Virus record (IMG/VR): IMGVR_UViG_3300025151_000001
Location: 1 to 64,000 of that record
DNA from: a virus
Strand: one strand, 5' to 3'
DNA length: 64,000 nt
The notes under the pieces: generated by a model
Told to the model about the DNA's origin: nothing
What the model saw: the letters and a program-made list of their open reading frames with translations, nothing else
The model's database searches: none
Program-made: the position numbers and the translations under genes
Shown: one piece after another, positions 13,557 to 22,270 of the stretch
Layout: every line of letters starts with the position of its first letter
Numbering within the stretch: position 1 is the stretch's first letter

Positions 13557-14024
13557 ATGGGATTTAGAAAGAACGATGAAGAAGCGCAAAGGCGTCGTGA
13601 CCTCCGAGCAAATGAAATTGCTTTGGAATATGCAAATAAGAAGGGCATTACCCCAACTGTGATTATGGGTAGTGAACTACATACTGTTGGTATGCCTATT
13701 GCTATAAATTGTTCAACTTGCATCGAAGAAGGTCTAGACCATAGAGATTCTCTTTTGATGATTGCTCATCACACAAATCCAATGAAAGATGAAGATTGGT
13801 ATACGAATCCTATTCTAAATGTGGAATGTATGAATGGTCATAAAGCATTCATTAAACTGAACACTATTCTTCATACGGGCAAATATCCCGTCCACCTTCG
13901 ATTTTTGAATGGTGGCGTTGCTTGGTTAGAAGAGGGAATTTCTATTGGGAATATTCCTTCCCTTAGAGAAGAAGGCTATTGGCCTTATAGCGATGATGAA
14001 CCGTCAATGGGGGTTATGAATTGA
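13557..14024 (+). CDS. Hypothetical protein
   Basis: I start this 155-residue protein at the ATG one base after the previous stop. N-terminal Arg-rich helix (EEAQRRRDLRANEIALEY), then a domain with CSTC and a later CMNGH that could bind zinc. Frame overlaps the next start. Function unknown. Confidence 0.65.
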   Translation: MGFRKNDEEAQRRRDLRANEIALEYANKKGITPTVIMGSELHTVGMPIAINCSTCIEEGLDHRDSLLMIAHHTNPMKDEDWYTNPILNVECMNGHKAFIKLNTILHTGKYPVHLRFLNGGVAWLEEGISIGNIPSLREEGYWPYSDDEPSMGVMN

Positions 14025-15280
14025 AATTAAGAAAACTTGGAAATGGTCATTGGGACCGCAAACTTATTGAGCGTATGCTTGAAATTTCTATTTCTCCTGA
14101 TATTGATGAGGCGCTGAAAGAATGGAAAGCCACGGGTGAATGTTGGTGGCCTTCCCTTAACAATACTAATCCTCCTGAATGGGTTCGTGAAAGTCGAACA
14201 GGTGTTGGATATTGTCTCTGTGGCCATGCTATCTATTACCACTTTGCTATTGAGAACACCGAGAATGGAACGAAAGAATGCGTTGGTTCTGACCATATTA
14301 ACGCTTACATGATTGCCCGTGCAATTGCAGATGAATTGGGTGTCGCACCTGAAACCATTAGTGATGATAAGATTGCTGATTGGATTAAGGTTCGCGTTAA
14401 GAACATGAAGGCAGATGCTTGGTGGGAAGAGAACGGAATTTGGTGGAACGACATGATTGATGGCCTTCGTCCTGTTGACCATTGGTTGAATTGGAAGAAT
14501 ACAGATGAACATGAATATGATTACGTTTATCGTTGGCATATCGTGAAGAAAATTCCTCGAAAGCGAGCAGAAGGAAAGTTTGGTGAAAGGAACTATCAAA
14601 TGGCTTCTGTGTTTTGGCGTTGGGATAATCCAGAAAACTCTCGTAATCAAATGGCTAGTCGCGGCTATCCGAATGATGCTCTTATCGCTGACGTGACTTA
14701 CCTTTCTTTTAAGAAGCCTGCTTATCTTAAGTATAAAGAAAGTCAAGATAAGAGAAAGGAAAACCGTCTTGAACAAATTCGCCTTGATGAAATTGCACGC
14801 CTTAAGCGAAAAAAGCGACAGGATGAAGAAAGAAAGGAAAGAGAGCGCCTTCAAGAGATTCAAAGGAAGAAGCATGAGGAAAATAGGGCATTGTCTCTTG
14901 ATGAATTACAACAAAGCATGACTTTTAGAAAGATGTGTAAGTTTTATGGCTCTCCTACGATTATTTCTGCCTATGCTTTTGATAGTGCTTCTTTGATAAA
15001 GTTGCGTAACTTTGCAGATTCCCTCTCTAAAGGAGAGCAGTTAGATGATTACGCTCTTAAGCAACTTGCATCAATTATGAGCGATAAGCGCAGAGTAACT
15101 GAAAAGCAAGTTAAGTTTATCAAGGACTTGGGTGGGGAAATTAGAGGCCCCATCACAAGATTTGAGGCTAGCACCTACATTGAAACTCTAATGGCTGAAA
15201 GGGACGGCAGGGATGCAGTAGCCGAACCAACGAATCAGCCTTATAGCCTGAGCGACCGTCCACAGAATAGGAGAGATTGA
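14021..15280 (+). CDS. Coiled-coil protein with CxCGH motif
   Basis: A 419-residue protein starting at a TTG that overlaps the previous stop (TTGA); no ATG lies near. Residues 60-95 contain YCLCGHAIYYHF and KECVGSDHI, a pattern I have seen in phage proteins and likely metal-binding. Residues about 235-300 are a long, highly charged Lys/Arg/Glu coiled coil. The end has RRVTEKQVKFIKDLGGE, a short helix-hairpin-like segment. Possibly nucleic acid binding; unassigned. Confidence 0.65.
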   Translation: MKLRKLGNGHWDRKLIERMLEISISPDIDEALKEWKATGECWWPSLNNTNPPEWVRESRTGVGYCLCGHAIYYHFAIENTENGTKECVGSDHINAYMIARAIADELGVAPETISDDKIADWIKVRVKNMKADAWWEENGIWWNDMIDGLRPVDHWLNWKNTDEHEYDYVYRWHIVKKIPRKRAEGKFGERNYQMASVFWRWDNPENSRNQMASRGYPNDALIADVTYLSFKKPAYLKYKESQDKRKENRLEQIRLDEIARLKRKKRQDEERKERERLQEIQRKKHEENRALSLDELQQSMTFRKMCKFYGSPTIISAYAFDSASLIKLRNFADSLSKGEQLDDYALKQLASIMSDKRRVTEKQVKFIKDLGGEIRGPITRFEASTYIETLMAERDGRDAVAEPTNQPYSLSDRPQNRRD

Positions 15281-15281
15281 A

Positions 15282-15488
15282 ATGATTCGACTAAGAATTT
15301 TGAATGATACCGGCCATACAGAAGTCATGCTCGCCTCTTCCGAGGTAATTGAGCAAATTGATACCCACCCGACCCATTGGGTTTTCATCAATGGGGAAAT
15401 GGTGAGTCGTGAAGAGATTACGACACTCGATTGGAACACAGTCGAGAATGTTGACCTTACTCCGGCAATTGTTGGAGGTGCTTTCTGA
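15282..15488 (+). CDS. Ubiquitin-like beta-grasp protein ending ...GGAF
   Basis: A 68-residue protein whose predicted order is beta (MIRLRILND), beta (HTEVMLA), helix (SSEVIEQID), beta (WVFINGEMV), short helix and a final beta strand NVDLTPAIVGG. The end resembles MoaD and archaeal SAMP proteins, which end in a strand with P.x.GG. Here two residues (AF) follow the GG and would have to be removed before activation, as in many ubiquitin precursors. An E1-like gene (20604) and a JAMM protease gene (21746) lie on the same strand. Fold assignment is from pattern alone. Confidence 0.6.
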   Translation: MIRLRILNDTGHTEVMLASSEVIEQIDTHPTHWVFINGEMVSREEITTLDWNTVENVDLTPAIVGGAF

Positions 15489-15521
15489 GGACTACCTAAC
15501 GGTAATGCTCAGGAAACATTT

Positions 15522-15558
15522 GGGGAAAGAAGACCGCATCCCATTGTCTTCTTTCCCC
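15522..15558 (+). terminator. 13-bp perfect hairpin
   Basis: GGGGAAAGAAGAC pairs exactly with GTCTTCTTTCCCC. It could be a terminator or processing site between the beta-grasp gene and the RNR block. Confidence 0.6.
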
Positions 15559-15564
15559 TCCATT

Positions 15565-15604
15565 GGGGAGGGAATAGCCGTCAGGCTTTCCTTCCCCTTT
15601 TTTT
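15565..15604 (+). terminator. Intrinsic terminator with T-run
   Basis: GGGGAGGGAA pairs with TTTCCTTCCCC, followed directly by seven T. It separates two transcription blocks within the early run. Confidence 0.7.
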
Positions 15605-15614
15605 ATTGAGAGTC

Positions 15615-15992
15615 ATGGACCTAAAGACGACAATTTCTGAGGGTGCTATGAAACTCATGTTTGAACTTAATGGTTGGACTTTAACCAAACCATTCATCCA
15701 CGAAGGTATTGCTTTCGTAAAGCCCGACTTCTATCCCGATAGATTCGTAATTGGGACAAGTAAGAAGGGCTACATTTATGCGGGGGGTCACTCTCGCATT
15801 ACTTACCGTGGTCGAGCCTTCGACTCGGTAAATGAATTAATTGATATGTATGGAAATTCAGCCATTGATAATTTTAAAGAATGGCTATTTGAGGTTGAAA
15901 AGGAATGGGTAATAACCAGAGATGGTAGTGACTTTATTTATTCCTTTACGACTCTCGATAAACTACCCAAAACAACTAAAGTGAGGTGCTAA
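15615..15992 (+). CDS. Hypothetical protein upstream of RNR
   Basis: A 125-residue protein, start chosen at the first ATG after the terminator (15615). An internal ATG at 15648 behind GAGGGTG is an alternative. Mixed alpha/beta with FVIGTSKKGYIYAGG; no domain recognised. Confidence 0.6.
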   Translation: MDLKTTISEGAMKLMFELNGWTLTKPFIHEGIAFVKPDFYPDRFVIGTSKKGYIYAGGHSRITYRGRAFDSVNELIDMYGNSAIDNFKEWLFEVEKEWVITRDGSDFIYSFTTLDKLPKTTKVRC

Positions 15993-15993
15993 A

Positions 15994-17847
15994 ATGAACA
16001 CAGAAATTTTGTCCGATATTACCGTGCATATGAAATATGCTAAATATAATTCTGAACTCTTACGAAGAGAAACTTGGAATGAAATTGTTGAGCGTAATAA
16101 AACTATGCATATTAAAACTTATCCGAATCTTTCGGAGGAAATCAAAAATGTCTATGAAAACTTTGTCCGAACCAAAAAAGTCCTCCCTTCTATGCGCTCT
16201 ATGCAATTTGGCGGTAAGCCCATTGAGATTAGTCCGAATAGGATTTACAATTGTGCTTATATGCCTCTTGATTCCTATTTATCTTTCTCTGAGGCTATGT
16301 TCCTTTTGCTCGGTGGAACGGGGGTGGGCTATTCCGTTCAACGACACCATATCGAACAACTACCAGAAATCAGGCATCCCAAGGCTGACCGGCAGCGTCG
16401 TTACCTTATTGCTGATTCTATCGAAGGGTGGGCTGATGCTGTAAAGGTTCTTTTTGAATGCTATATTGGAACCAGAACCTCAACACCTATCTTTGACTAT
16501 TCTGATATTAGACCGAAAGGTTCGATTCTTAAAACATCTGGTGGTAAAGCACCCGGTCCTCAACCTCTTCGTGAATGTCTAGTTAAAATTGAAGGTATTT
16601 TTCAAAACACGATTGATGGTGAGAAACTTTCAACCATTCAAGCACACGATATTATGTGTCATATTGCTGATGCAGTTCTTAGTGGAGGTATTCGTCGTGC
16701 GGCTATGATTAGTCTTTTCTCCGCTGATGATGCTGAAATGATTGCGTGTAAATCTGGTTCTTGGTGGGAGAACAATCCCCAACGTGGCCGTGCAAACAAT
16801 TCTGCCGTTATTCTCCGACACCGTGTAACAAAGGAATTCTTCATGGATTTGTGGAAGCGTATTGAAGCAAGTGGTTCCGGTGAACCCGGACTTTATTTCA
16901 GTAACGACAAAGATTGGGGAACCAATCCCTGTTGTGAAATTGCTTTGCGCCCATATCAATTCTGTAACCTTACAGAAGTGAACGCTTCTGATGTTGAAGA
17001 CCAAGCAGACCTCGAATCTAGGGTTAAAGCCGCCGCTTTTCTTGGAACACTTCAAGCCGGTTACTCTGATTTTCATTATCTTCGTGAAGTTTGGCGAAGG
17101 ACCACAGAAAAAGACGCATTACTCGGTGTGTCTATGACGGGGATTGCATCAAATCGTGTTGAAAACCTTGACCTTGAGATGGCTTCCTTTGCCGCAAAGT
17201 TAGAAAACAGTCGCGTTGCTAAGATTTTAGGAATCAAGGAGGCTTCTCGCGTTACTTGTGTAAAGCCTGCCGGAACAACTTCTCTTGTTCTTGGAACCTC
17301 TTCTGGCATTCATGCATGGCATGATAAATACTACATTCGACGCATTCGTGTTGGAAAGAACGAGGCCATCTATGGCTACCTTTCCCAGAATCATCCTGAG
17401 TTAATTGAAGATGAATTCTTTAACCCAACACAACAGGCAGTAATTTCTGTTCCGCAGAAGGCTCCCGAAGGTGCAATCACTCGTAGTGAAAACGTATTTG
17501 AACTTCTTGAACGGGTGAAGAACTTCAGCATTCGATGGGTGCGAAGCGGACACCGTGAAGGTTCAAACACACATAACGTTTCTGCAACTATTTCTATCAA
17601 GAAAGATGAATGGGGCGATGTTGGAGAATGGATGTGGATGAATCGCCACTATTACAATGGTTTATCCGTATTGCCTTACGATGGCGGAACTTATACACAA
17701 GCACCATTTGAAACCTGTAATAAAGAAACATTTGAAGAACTCTCAAAGGCTTTGAAGGGTCTTGACTTAACACAGGTAATTGAAGAAACAGATGAAACAG
17801 ATTTGTCTGGTGAACTTGCTTGTGCGGGTGGTGCTTGCGAAATCTGA
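15994..17847 (+). CDS. nrdJ: Class II ribonucleotide reductase (adenosylcobalamin-dependent)
   Basis: A 617-residue enzyme that reduces ribonucleotides to deoxyribonucleotides, supplying dNTPs for viral DNA. It shows the RNR barrel motifs: PNRIYNCAY with C87, GGTGVGYSVQ, NPCCE (N311, C313 thiyl radical, E315) and C324, the partner of C87, nine residues after E315 as in the monomeric Lactobacillus enzyme. The swivelling C-terminal pair is C610 and C615 (ACAGGACEI). No class I radical-generating subunit or class III glycyl site is seen. Size is smaller than the Lactobacillus enzyme. Cobalamin must come from the host. Confidence 0.93.
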   Translation: MNTEILSDITVHMKYAKYNSELLRRETWNEIVERNKTMHIKTYPNLSEEIKNVYENFVRTKKVLPSMRSMQFGGKPIEISPNRIYNCAYMPLDSYLSFSEAMFLLLGGTGVGYSVQRHHIEQLPEIRHPKADRQRRYLIADSIEGWADAVKVLFECYIGTRTSTPIFDYSDIRPKGSILKTSGGKAPGPQPLRECLVKIEGIFQNTIDGEKLSTIQAHDIMCHIADAVLSGGIRRAAMISLFSADDAEMIACKSGSWWENNPQRGRANNSAVILRHRVTKEFFMDLWKRIEASGSGEPGLYFSNDKDWGTNPCCEIALRPYQFCNLTEVNASDVEDQADLESRVKAAAFLGTLQAGYSDFHYLREVWRRTTEKDALLGVSMTGIASNRVENLDLEMASFAAKLENSRVAKILGIKEASRVTCVKPAGTTSLVLGTSSGIHAWHDKYYIRRIRVGKNEAIYGYLSQNHPELIEDEFFNPTQQAVISVPQKAPEGAITRSENVFELLERVKNFSIRWVRSGHREGSNTHNVSATISIKKDEWGDVGEWMWMNRHYYNGLSVLPYDGGTYTQAPFETCNKETFEELSKALKGLDLTQVIEETDETDLSGELACAGGACEI

Positions 17848-17856
17848 GGTGATAAA

Positions 17857-18225
17857 ATGTTATTCTCTTCTTTTGAAGAGATGCAACTCGTAATCTATTC
17901 TCTAATTAAACAGAAGGAATTAAAATCCAAAAATTTAGAGATTGCTCTCAAAGCAACAAGTGTCTATTATAGTGACAAAGATAAAATCTTCAGAGTGTGG
18001 CAAACTCTTGAAAAAGAACTATGGTCTGTTCCAGAAGCAGTTGAAAAGGGATTCCATAAATACATCTCAGAAAAAAGAGAGAGAATCCTTCAAGCCTTTG
18101 AATATCATGATATCAATTGTCAATCTAAATGTAAATTATGTGAGGTTTTAATTTGTGTAAAAGAACAAGAAATTTCAATGTCGCTCGGAAAAAAGCCATC
18201 GAATGCGATTACTTCTACCGTTTAG
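17857..18225 (+). CDS. Hypothetical protein with CKLC motif
   Basis: A 122-residue mostly helical protein behind GAGGTGATAAA. C-terminal half has CQSKCKLCEVLIC, a possible zinc knot. It ends in TAG and overlaps the deaminase gene by 73 bases in another frame. Confidence 0.6.
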   Translation: MLFSSFEEMQLVIYSLIKQKELKSKNLEIALKATSVYYSDKDKIFRVWQTLEKELWSVPEAVEKGFHKYISEKRERILQAFEYHDINCQSKCKLCEVLICVKEQEISMSLGKKPSNAITSTV

Positions 18226-18473
18226 GAGCAGTAATTGTTAAAGGTGGAAAGATTCTTTCCATTGCGAGTAATACTCGCAAAGGTCATGCTGAAGTGAACG
18301 CCATTAAACAGGCGAGCAAAACCGAAGGCGCAGACATTTATGTTACACGTCATACGCCAACAGGAATGGCGATGGCGAAACCATGCGATAATTGCATGGA
18401 AGCAATTAAAGCGGCGGGCATCCGTCGAATTTATTACACTAGCCGTGATGGCTACCATAAGGTGATGGTATGA
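18153..18473 (+). CDS. Cytidine/dCMP deaminase-family protein
   Basis: A 106-residue zinc-dependent deaminase. The HAE motif (H45-A-E47) and PCxxC motif (C78, C81) are intact, with the usual RLGAVIVKGGKILS strand before them. It starts at a TTG behind GAGGTTTTAA, which keeps the conserved N-terminal helix but overlaps the previous gene. Substrate may be dCMP or free/RNA cytidine; not decidable here. Together with RNR and MazG-like genes it fits nucleotide supply. Confidence 0.8.
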   Translation: MCKRTRNFNVARKKAIECDYFYRLGAVIVKGGKILSIASNTRKGHAEVNAIKQASKTEGADIYVTRHTPTGMAMAKPCDNCMEAIKAAGIRRIYYTSRDGYHKVMV

Positions 18474-18637
18474 AAGAACACGACCCGGAATATGTAAAAA
18501 ATATTAGAGGTTATAAAAAACGTGTAGCAACACGTTGTCGAATTTGTGGTGGACAACTCCTACACCCCGAAGACTTTAAAAGAGAGATGCACGAAAAATG
18601 TGCAAAATTAGAAGACAAATCAACTTATCTGATGTGA
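18470..18637 (+). CDS. 55-residue zinc-finger protein
   Basis: Overlaps the deaminase stop by ATGA. Contains TRCRICGGQLLH and HEKC, a CxxC...H...C finger of the type found in small phage proteins. Ends YLM. Function unknown; may bind nucleic acid. Confidence 0.6.
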   Translation: MKEHDPEYVKNIRGYKKRVATRCRICGGQLLHPEDFKREMHEKCAKLEDKSTYLM

Positions 18638-18641
18638 TATT

Positions 18642-19778
18642 ATGGAATTAGAAAAAAATGTTAAAATTTATAAGCCTGACGATACTAGAGGGTTTTATAG
18701 CACAGTATTACTTCTTGGAGAAAATCATCCAAGTAGGATTGAAATACACCCTTCTAGGGCATTGAAAGACCCGGTTCAAGGAGCAATTGCTTCTGAGTTA
18801 AAACTTATTCTTCAGGGTAAGCACAGTCGTTGTTGGTTCTCTGTTTCTGCAAAACCTAAAACAATCACAATCGGTAGCCTACCTATCCTTATTCAAAAGC
18901 AAGGTAGTCGCTATCTTCTAAATGGTCAGGCGCTCAGTCTTAATGAAATTACGAACACTTTGGCGCGAGTAATGTATAAGAGTTGCTTCACTAACGACCA
19001 AGGACTTTTGATGAAGACTATGATTAGTTACATGAATATGCCAGAAAATGTTCGGTATGTTCTGGAGAATCGTCTTCCTTATTTCTTTTATGAGAACTTT
19101 AGGAAGATTGATGTTAGGCTTAACGTCATGCAAATTGAAGATGAGAAATGTGCCATTGAGATTTCAGATGGGGTATGGGGCGAAATTTCTTTCAAGGATT
19201 TGAATACGATGTGTAACTTCTATATCCACGGGAAGCAAAGGGGTTCATGGAAGTTTATTTCACCAGATGACCTTTACTTTAGGTTAGTTGGTGAGCAGAT
19301 TTCAGAATCAACTGAGAAAGTAATGCTTGAGTTTTTGAAGCAGAATCGTCAAAGTGACATTGTTGAAAAGAGAGCCGAAGAATTGATGATGGATTTGCAG
19401 AAACAATACCCTCAAAGAATTAAGATTGTTGAAGGAGAGGATGGAACTACCATGTATGTTCGAGGAAAGGGCTACGATTGGAAATTAACAGACAACAAAT
19501 ATAAGTCTGATATTCAACAAGTTAGCACATATGTCTGGCAACCGAACGGTGTGAAATCAAATTCAGAAACAAACGAAATTGAACTTTCTGAAGCAACTTG
19601 GCGAGGGCCAATTTGCATTGATAACATGGCTAGAGGTTCTTCTTTGGGCGACCAATTTGCTGCAAGAGCCCTTGCACTTCTAAATGACACTTTGACTATT
19701 CAAGTCGTGAATACAATTAAGCGTTACATCAACGCGAATGAAAATGAAAATAGGATTGATTGGCATGAAATGCGATGA
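18642..19778 (+). CDS. Hypothetical protein
   Basis: A 378-residue soluble protein, start at the ATG after GATGTGATATT. Mixed alpha/beta, no cysteine cluster, no P-loop. Near the end is GSSLGDQFAARALALLNDTL. The stop lies inside the start of the TFB gene (14-base overlap), so the two are co-translated. I do not recognise the family. Confidence 0.7.
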   Translation: MELEKNVKIYKPDDTRGFYSTVLLLGENHPSRIEIHPSRALKDPVQGAIASELKLILQGKHSRCWFSVSAKPKTITIGSLPILIQKQGSRYLLNGQALSLNEITNTLARVMYKSCFTNDQGLLMKTMISYMNMPENVRYVLENRLPYFFYENFRKIDVRLNVMQIEDEKCAIEISDGVWGEISFKDLNTMCNFYIHGKQRGSWKFISPDDLYFRLVGEQISESTEKVMLEFLKQNRQSDIVEKRAEELMMDLQKQYPQRIKIVEGEDGTTMYVRGKGYDWKLTDNKYKSDIQQVSTYVWQPNGVKSNSETNEIELSEATWRGPICIDNMARGSSLGDQFAARALALLNDTLTIQVVNTIKRYINANENENRIDWHEMR

Positions 19779-20598
19779 ATGTGGTTCGCGTAACAACACC
19801 TTCGATGAAAGAATGGGTGAACGCATTTGTGATGATTGCGGACTCGTTATTCAAGTCGAAGCCTTTGAAGAAACTGTTCGTCTAAGCATGGGCGAAGATG
19901 GTTCCTTTCGTTCCAAGGATTATGGTCTTGGTTCTGAAACTACCTTCATGAAGCGTGCAAAATCTTCAAGAAACGACTCTGAAAGAACACTAGAGAATGG
20001 TTATAGAGTCATGCGTATGGTAGTTTCATCTTTGAAGTTACCATTTAACATTAACGACAGATTAGAACAAATCTATCGTGAGTTGATTACTAAAGGTATT
20101 CTTTCTGGTTCTACCTTAGAAACAAGAGCAACAGCGATTGTCTACTACGCTTTGAAGGAAAATAGAACACCTGCAACCTTAAAAGAAGTCTGTGGTGAAT
20201 TCCAAGTCCAAAGCAAATTAGTTCGAAAACTAACTAGAAGAATTACTAGACATTATGGCAACAATGTATTAAGAAATGATGATTCCCATTTCTTAATGCA
20301 ACGTGCCATTGCGAATATTTCAAATGACCCTGCCTTTGTATCTCATTGTTTGCAGACATTTGAATTCTTTGAAAAACTAATGAAAGAATTAGATGAAAAT
20401 AAGACAAAGTTGCACTACGCAACAATGGTGTATTTTACATCATACATTCACAACTATCCATACTCAGCAACTTCGATTTCTAAAAATTTGAAGTGTTCTG
20501 CTAATGGAATCAGAATCTCCGGTAGGAGGTTGCTACCCCTAATTGGTCTAAAGGGAGTTGAGCAACTCAAAGGAATTGACCTAGAAAAATTGATGTGA
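19765..20598 (+). CDS. tfb: Transcription initiation factor B (TFB/TFIIB homologue)
   Basis: A 277-residue homologue of archaeal TFB, which recruits RNA polymerase to TBP-bound promoters. A zinc ribbon (C3, C6, C22, C25) is followed by a B-reader-like segment (DYGLGSETTFMKRAKSSR) and two cyclin-like repeats, each helical (first from about residue 70, second from about 185). The second repeat is divergent and the BRE-binding helix is not obvious, so promoter preference may differ from the host's. Start is set at the ATG just before the zinc ribbon. A viral TFB could redirect host polymerase. Confidence 0.88.
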   Translation: MKCDECGSRNNTFDERMGERICDDCGLVIQVEAFEETVRLSMGEDGSFRSKDYGLGSETTFMKRAKSSRNDSERTLENGYRVMRMVVSSLKLPFNINDRLEQIYRELITKGILSGSTLETRATAIVYYALKENRTPATLKEVCGEFQVQSKLVRKLTRRITRHYGNNVLRNDDSHFLMQRAIANISNDPAFVSHCLQTFEFFEKLMKELDENKTKLHYATMVYFTSYIHNYPYSATSISKNLKCSANGIRISGRRLLPLIGLKGVEQLKGIDLEKLM

Positions 20599-20603
20599 TA
20601 TAA

Positions 20604-21161
20604 ATGAAGAAAGTATTGATTATTGGAGCAGGTGGTATTGGGAGTTTCTTGATTCCACTTCTAGACAGAATTAACGAATACGATATTCAGGTGGCTGACC
20701 CTGATAAGGTGGAGACAAAGAATCTCCTGTATCAGAATTACCTACCTTTGAATGTTGGGCAGAATAAAGCACAGTCAATGCAAGACATTCACAATAATGT
20801 CTCAAAGGCTAGCCCCTATCCAATTTTAACTGCGAAACAAATGGAAGGTTATGACCTTGTTGTTTCATGTGTAGATAACCTTGGAGTTAGAAGAACTCTT
20901 TACAACACAACCCTTAAGTGGCTTGACCTTCGCGCTCAAGGTAGAAATGCGGCTCTTGTGTCGCACAACGCGGACCCCTCGCTTTATGATACTCTCTTAG
21001 CAGGTCCAGAAGGTTCATTTTCATGCCAAGCAGGAGATTGGGACGGTTCAGGAAAGAATGTGAATCTAATGAATGCTATGATTGCAGGTGCAGGCGCTCA
21101 ATGGATTCAGAAGTATTTTAACAATGAAGAAACAAAAGCGTTTATGACGTTTAATATTTGA
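20604..21161 (+). CDS. E1-like (ThiF/MoeB/HesA family) adenylyltransferase
   Basis: A 185-residue Rossmann-fold enzyme of the family that adenylates the C-terminal glycine of ubiquitin-like proteins. The GAGGIGS nucleotide loop (8-14), VADPDKVETKNLLYQ (D32, D34, Q44), VGQNKA and SCVDNLGVRR (D91, R96-R97) match E1 positions. C141 (GSFSCQAG) sits where the catalytic cysteine region lies. The CxxC zinc pairs of ThiF/MoeB are missing and it is short. A beta-grasp protein (15282) is its likely partner. Confidence 0.8.
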   Translation: MKKVLIIGAGGIGSFLIPLLDRINEYDIQVADPDKVETKNLLYQNYLPLNVGQNKAQSMQDIHNNVSKASPYPILTAKQMEGYDLVVSCVDNLGVRRTLYNTTLKWLDLRAQGRNAALVSHNADPSLYDTLLAGPEGSFSCQAGDWDGSGKNVNLMNAMIAGAGAQWIQKYFNNEETKAFMTFNI

Positions 21162-21171
21162 GGTGAATAAA

Positions 21172-21744
21172 ATGAAGTATAATAAATGGAAACAAGAAGA
21201 AATTAATTTTGTGCGAAAGTGCAGAAAGAAAGGAATGAAGTGGCGAGAAATTTGCGATAAACTCGAAGTAGTTTATGGACGAAAGACTACACCACAAAAC
21301 ATTATGCGCTTTAGGGAAGCAAAGCCAAAAACCGTAAATGTTAAGAAAGTTGTTGAGGAACTCGTTGAGCCAAAGGAAAAGAAGTGGGCTTACACCCGAT
21401 TTAACTATACTCCACAACAGGAGTTAGGAATTATGGTTGATTTCCCCAACCTGAGTATTGACGAAATGCGTGAAAAATACCAAAGAGATTATCGCGCCCT
21501 CGCAGCCCGATATGAAAACATTTGGGACTCGGAAGAACCTTCAAGAATTGCATTGGTTATGGAGGCTTCTCAGATTGTCGCCGCCCGTAAGGCGGAAGCG
21601 GACGAGAAGGCCACAGAACCCCGTATGGGATGGTTTGAGAAGCGAAGGATGCGACGTGTGGCGCGTAAGGCCGCGAAGATTCAGAAGCGATTGGATAAGA
21701 TGGCTACCAAGTATGGTGCAATTCTCACCAAAGGAGATGAATGA
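21172..21744 (+). CDS. Myb/SANT-like helix-turn-helix protein
   Basis: A 190-residue protein from the ATG after GAGGTGAATAAA. The N-terminus WKQEEINFVRKCRKKGMKW and the next helix resemble a Myb/SANT repeat, repeated more weakly around residue 75 (FNYTPQQELGIMV). The C-terminus is a basic helix (RRMRRVARKAAKIQKRL). It is likely DNA-binding and lies between the E1-like and JAMM genes. Confidence 0.6.
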   Translation: MKYNKWKQEEINFVRKCRKKGMKWREICDKLEVVYGRKTTPQNIMRFREAKPKTVNVKKVVEELVEPKEKKWAYTRFNYTPQQELGIMVDFPNLSIDEMREKYQRDYRALAARYENIWDSEEPSRIALVMEASQIVAARKAEADEKATEPRMGWFEKRRMRRVARKAAKIQKRLDKMATKYGAILTKGDE

Positions 21745-21745
21745 A

Positions 21746-22270
21746 ATGGGTAAGATTAAAGATAGGTTCTTTGATGAAATCAATTCAGAAGATGATTCTG
21801 ATTATGAATATTACCAATCTGCTGATAATGTAATCAGGGGTGCTTGGGATATCTGTATGGACCATTACGGTCAAATGTCAAACACGCATCATCCTGAATT
21901 GAATGAAGCAATCTGGGATTGTTCAACAATGTTGTTTCCCGGTCTTGAAATTCAAGTTGTGATTGATGGTGCAGATAATTTGCATTGGTCCCTCGGTTCA
22001 CCCGGATATGTTGATTTTCCTGCACCACCATACGGAATGAAATTGCCGATTAAGTGTTGGATTCATACTCATCCCTTTGGTTCTGCATATTTTAGCGGAA
22101 CAGATTGGAAGACTATTGATACATGGCGCATTCATATGCAACGTGCCGAAGTCCTTGGAAACATGGAATGGGGTGTTTGGGATGGTGAAGCGGGCCACCA
22201 ATACACCCATATTAAGGTTACAGAAGACAGTAACCTACTGCTAAGAAAAATTGGAAGTGAAGAAGAATGA
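21746..22270 (+). CDS. JAMM/MPN+ metalloprotease-like protein
   Basis: A 174-residue protein with a complete JAMM zinc motif: H107-T-H109, seven residues, S117, two residues, D120 (HTHPFGSAYFSGTD). Such enzymes cleave isopeptide or peptide bonds after ubiquitin-like GG ends, or are desampylases in archaea. The upstream glutamate partner could be E51, E54 or E68. It could trim the AF from the beta-grasp protein at 15282 or remove it from targets; that is inference from the gene set. Confidence 0.75.
   Translation: MGKIKDRFFDEINSEDDSDYEYYQSADNVIRGAWDICMDHYGQMSNTHHPELNEAIWDCSTMLFPGLEIQVVIDGADNLHWSLGSPGYVDFPAPPYGMKLPIKCWIHTHPFGSAYFSGTDWKTIDTWRIHMQRAEVLGNMEWGVWDGEAGHQYTHIKVTEDSNLLLRKIGSEEE

Noticed and set aside
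14027-14875. Long minus-strand frame opposite the coiled-coil gene
   Set aside because: It is a shadow of the 419-residue plus-strand gene, without a ribosome site or protein-like composition.
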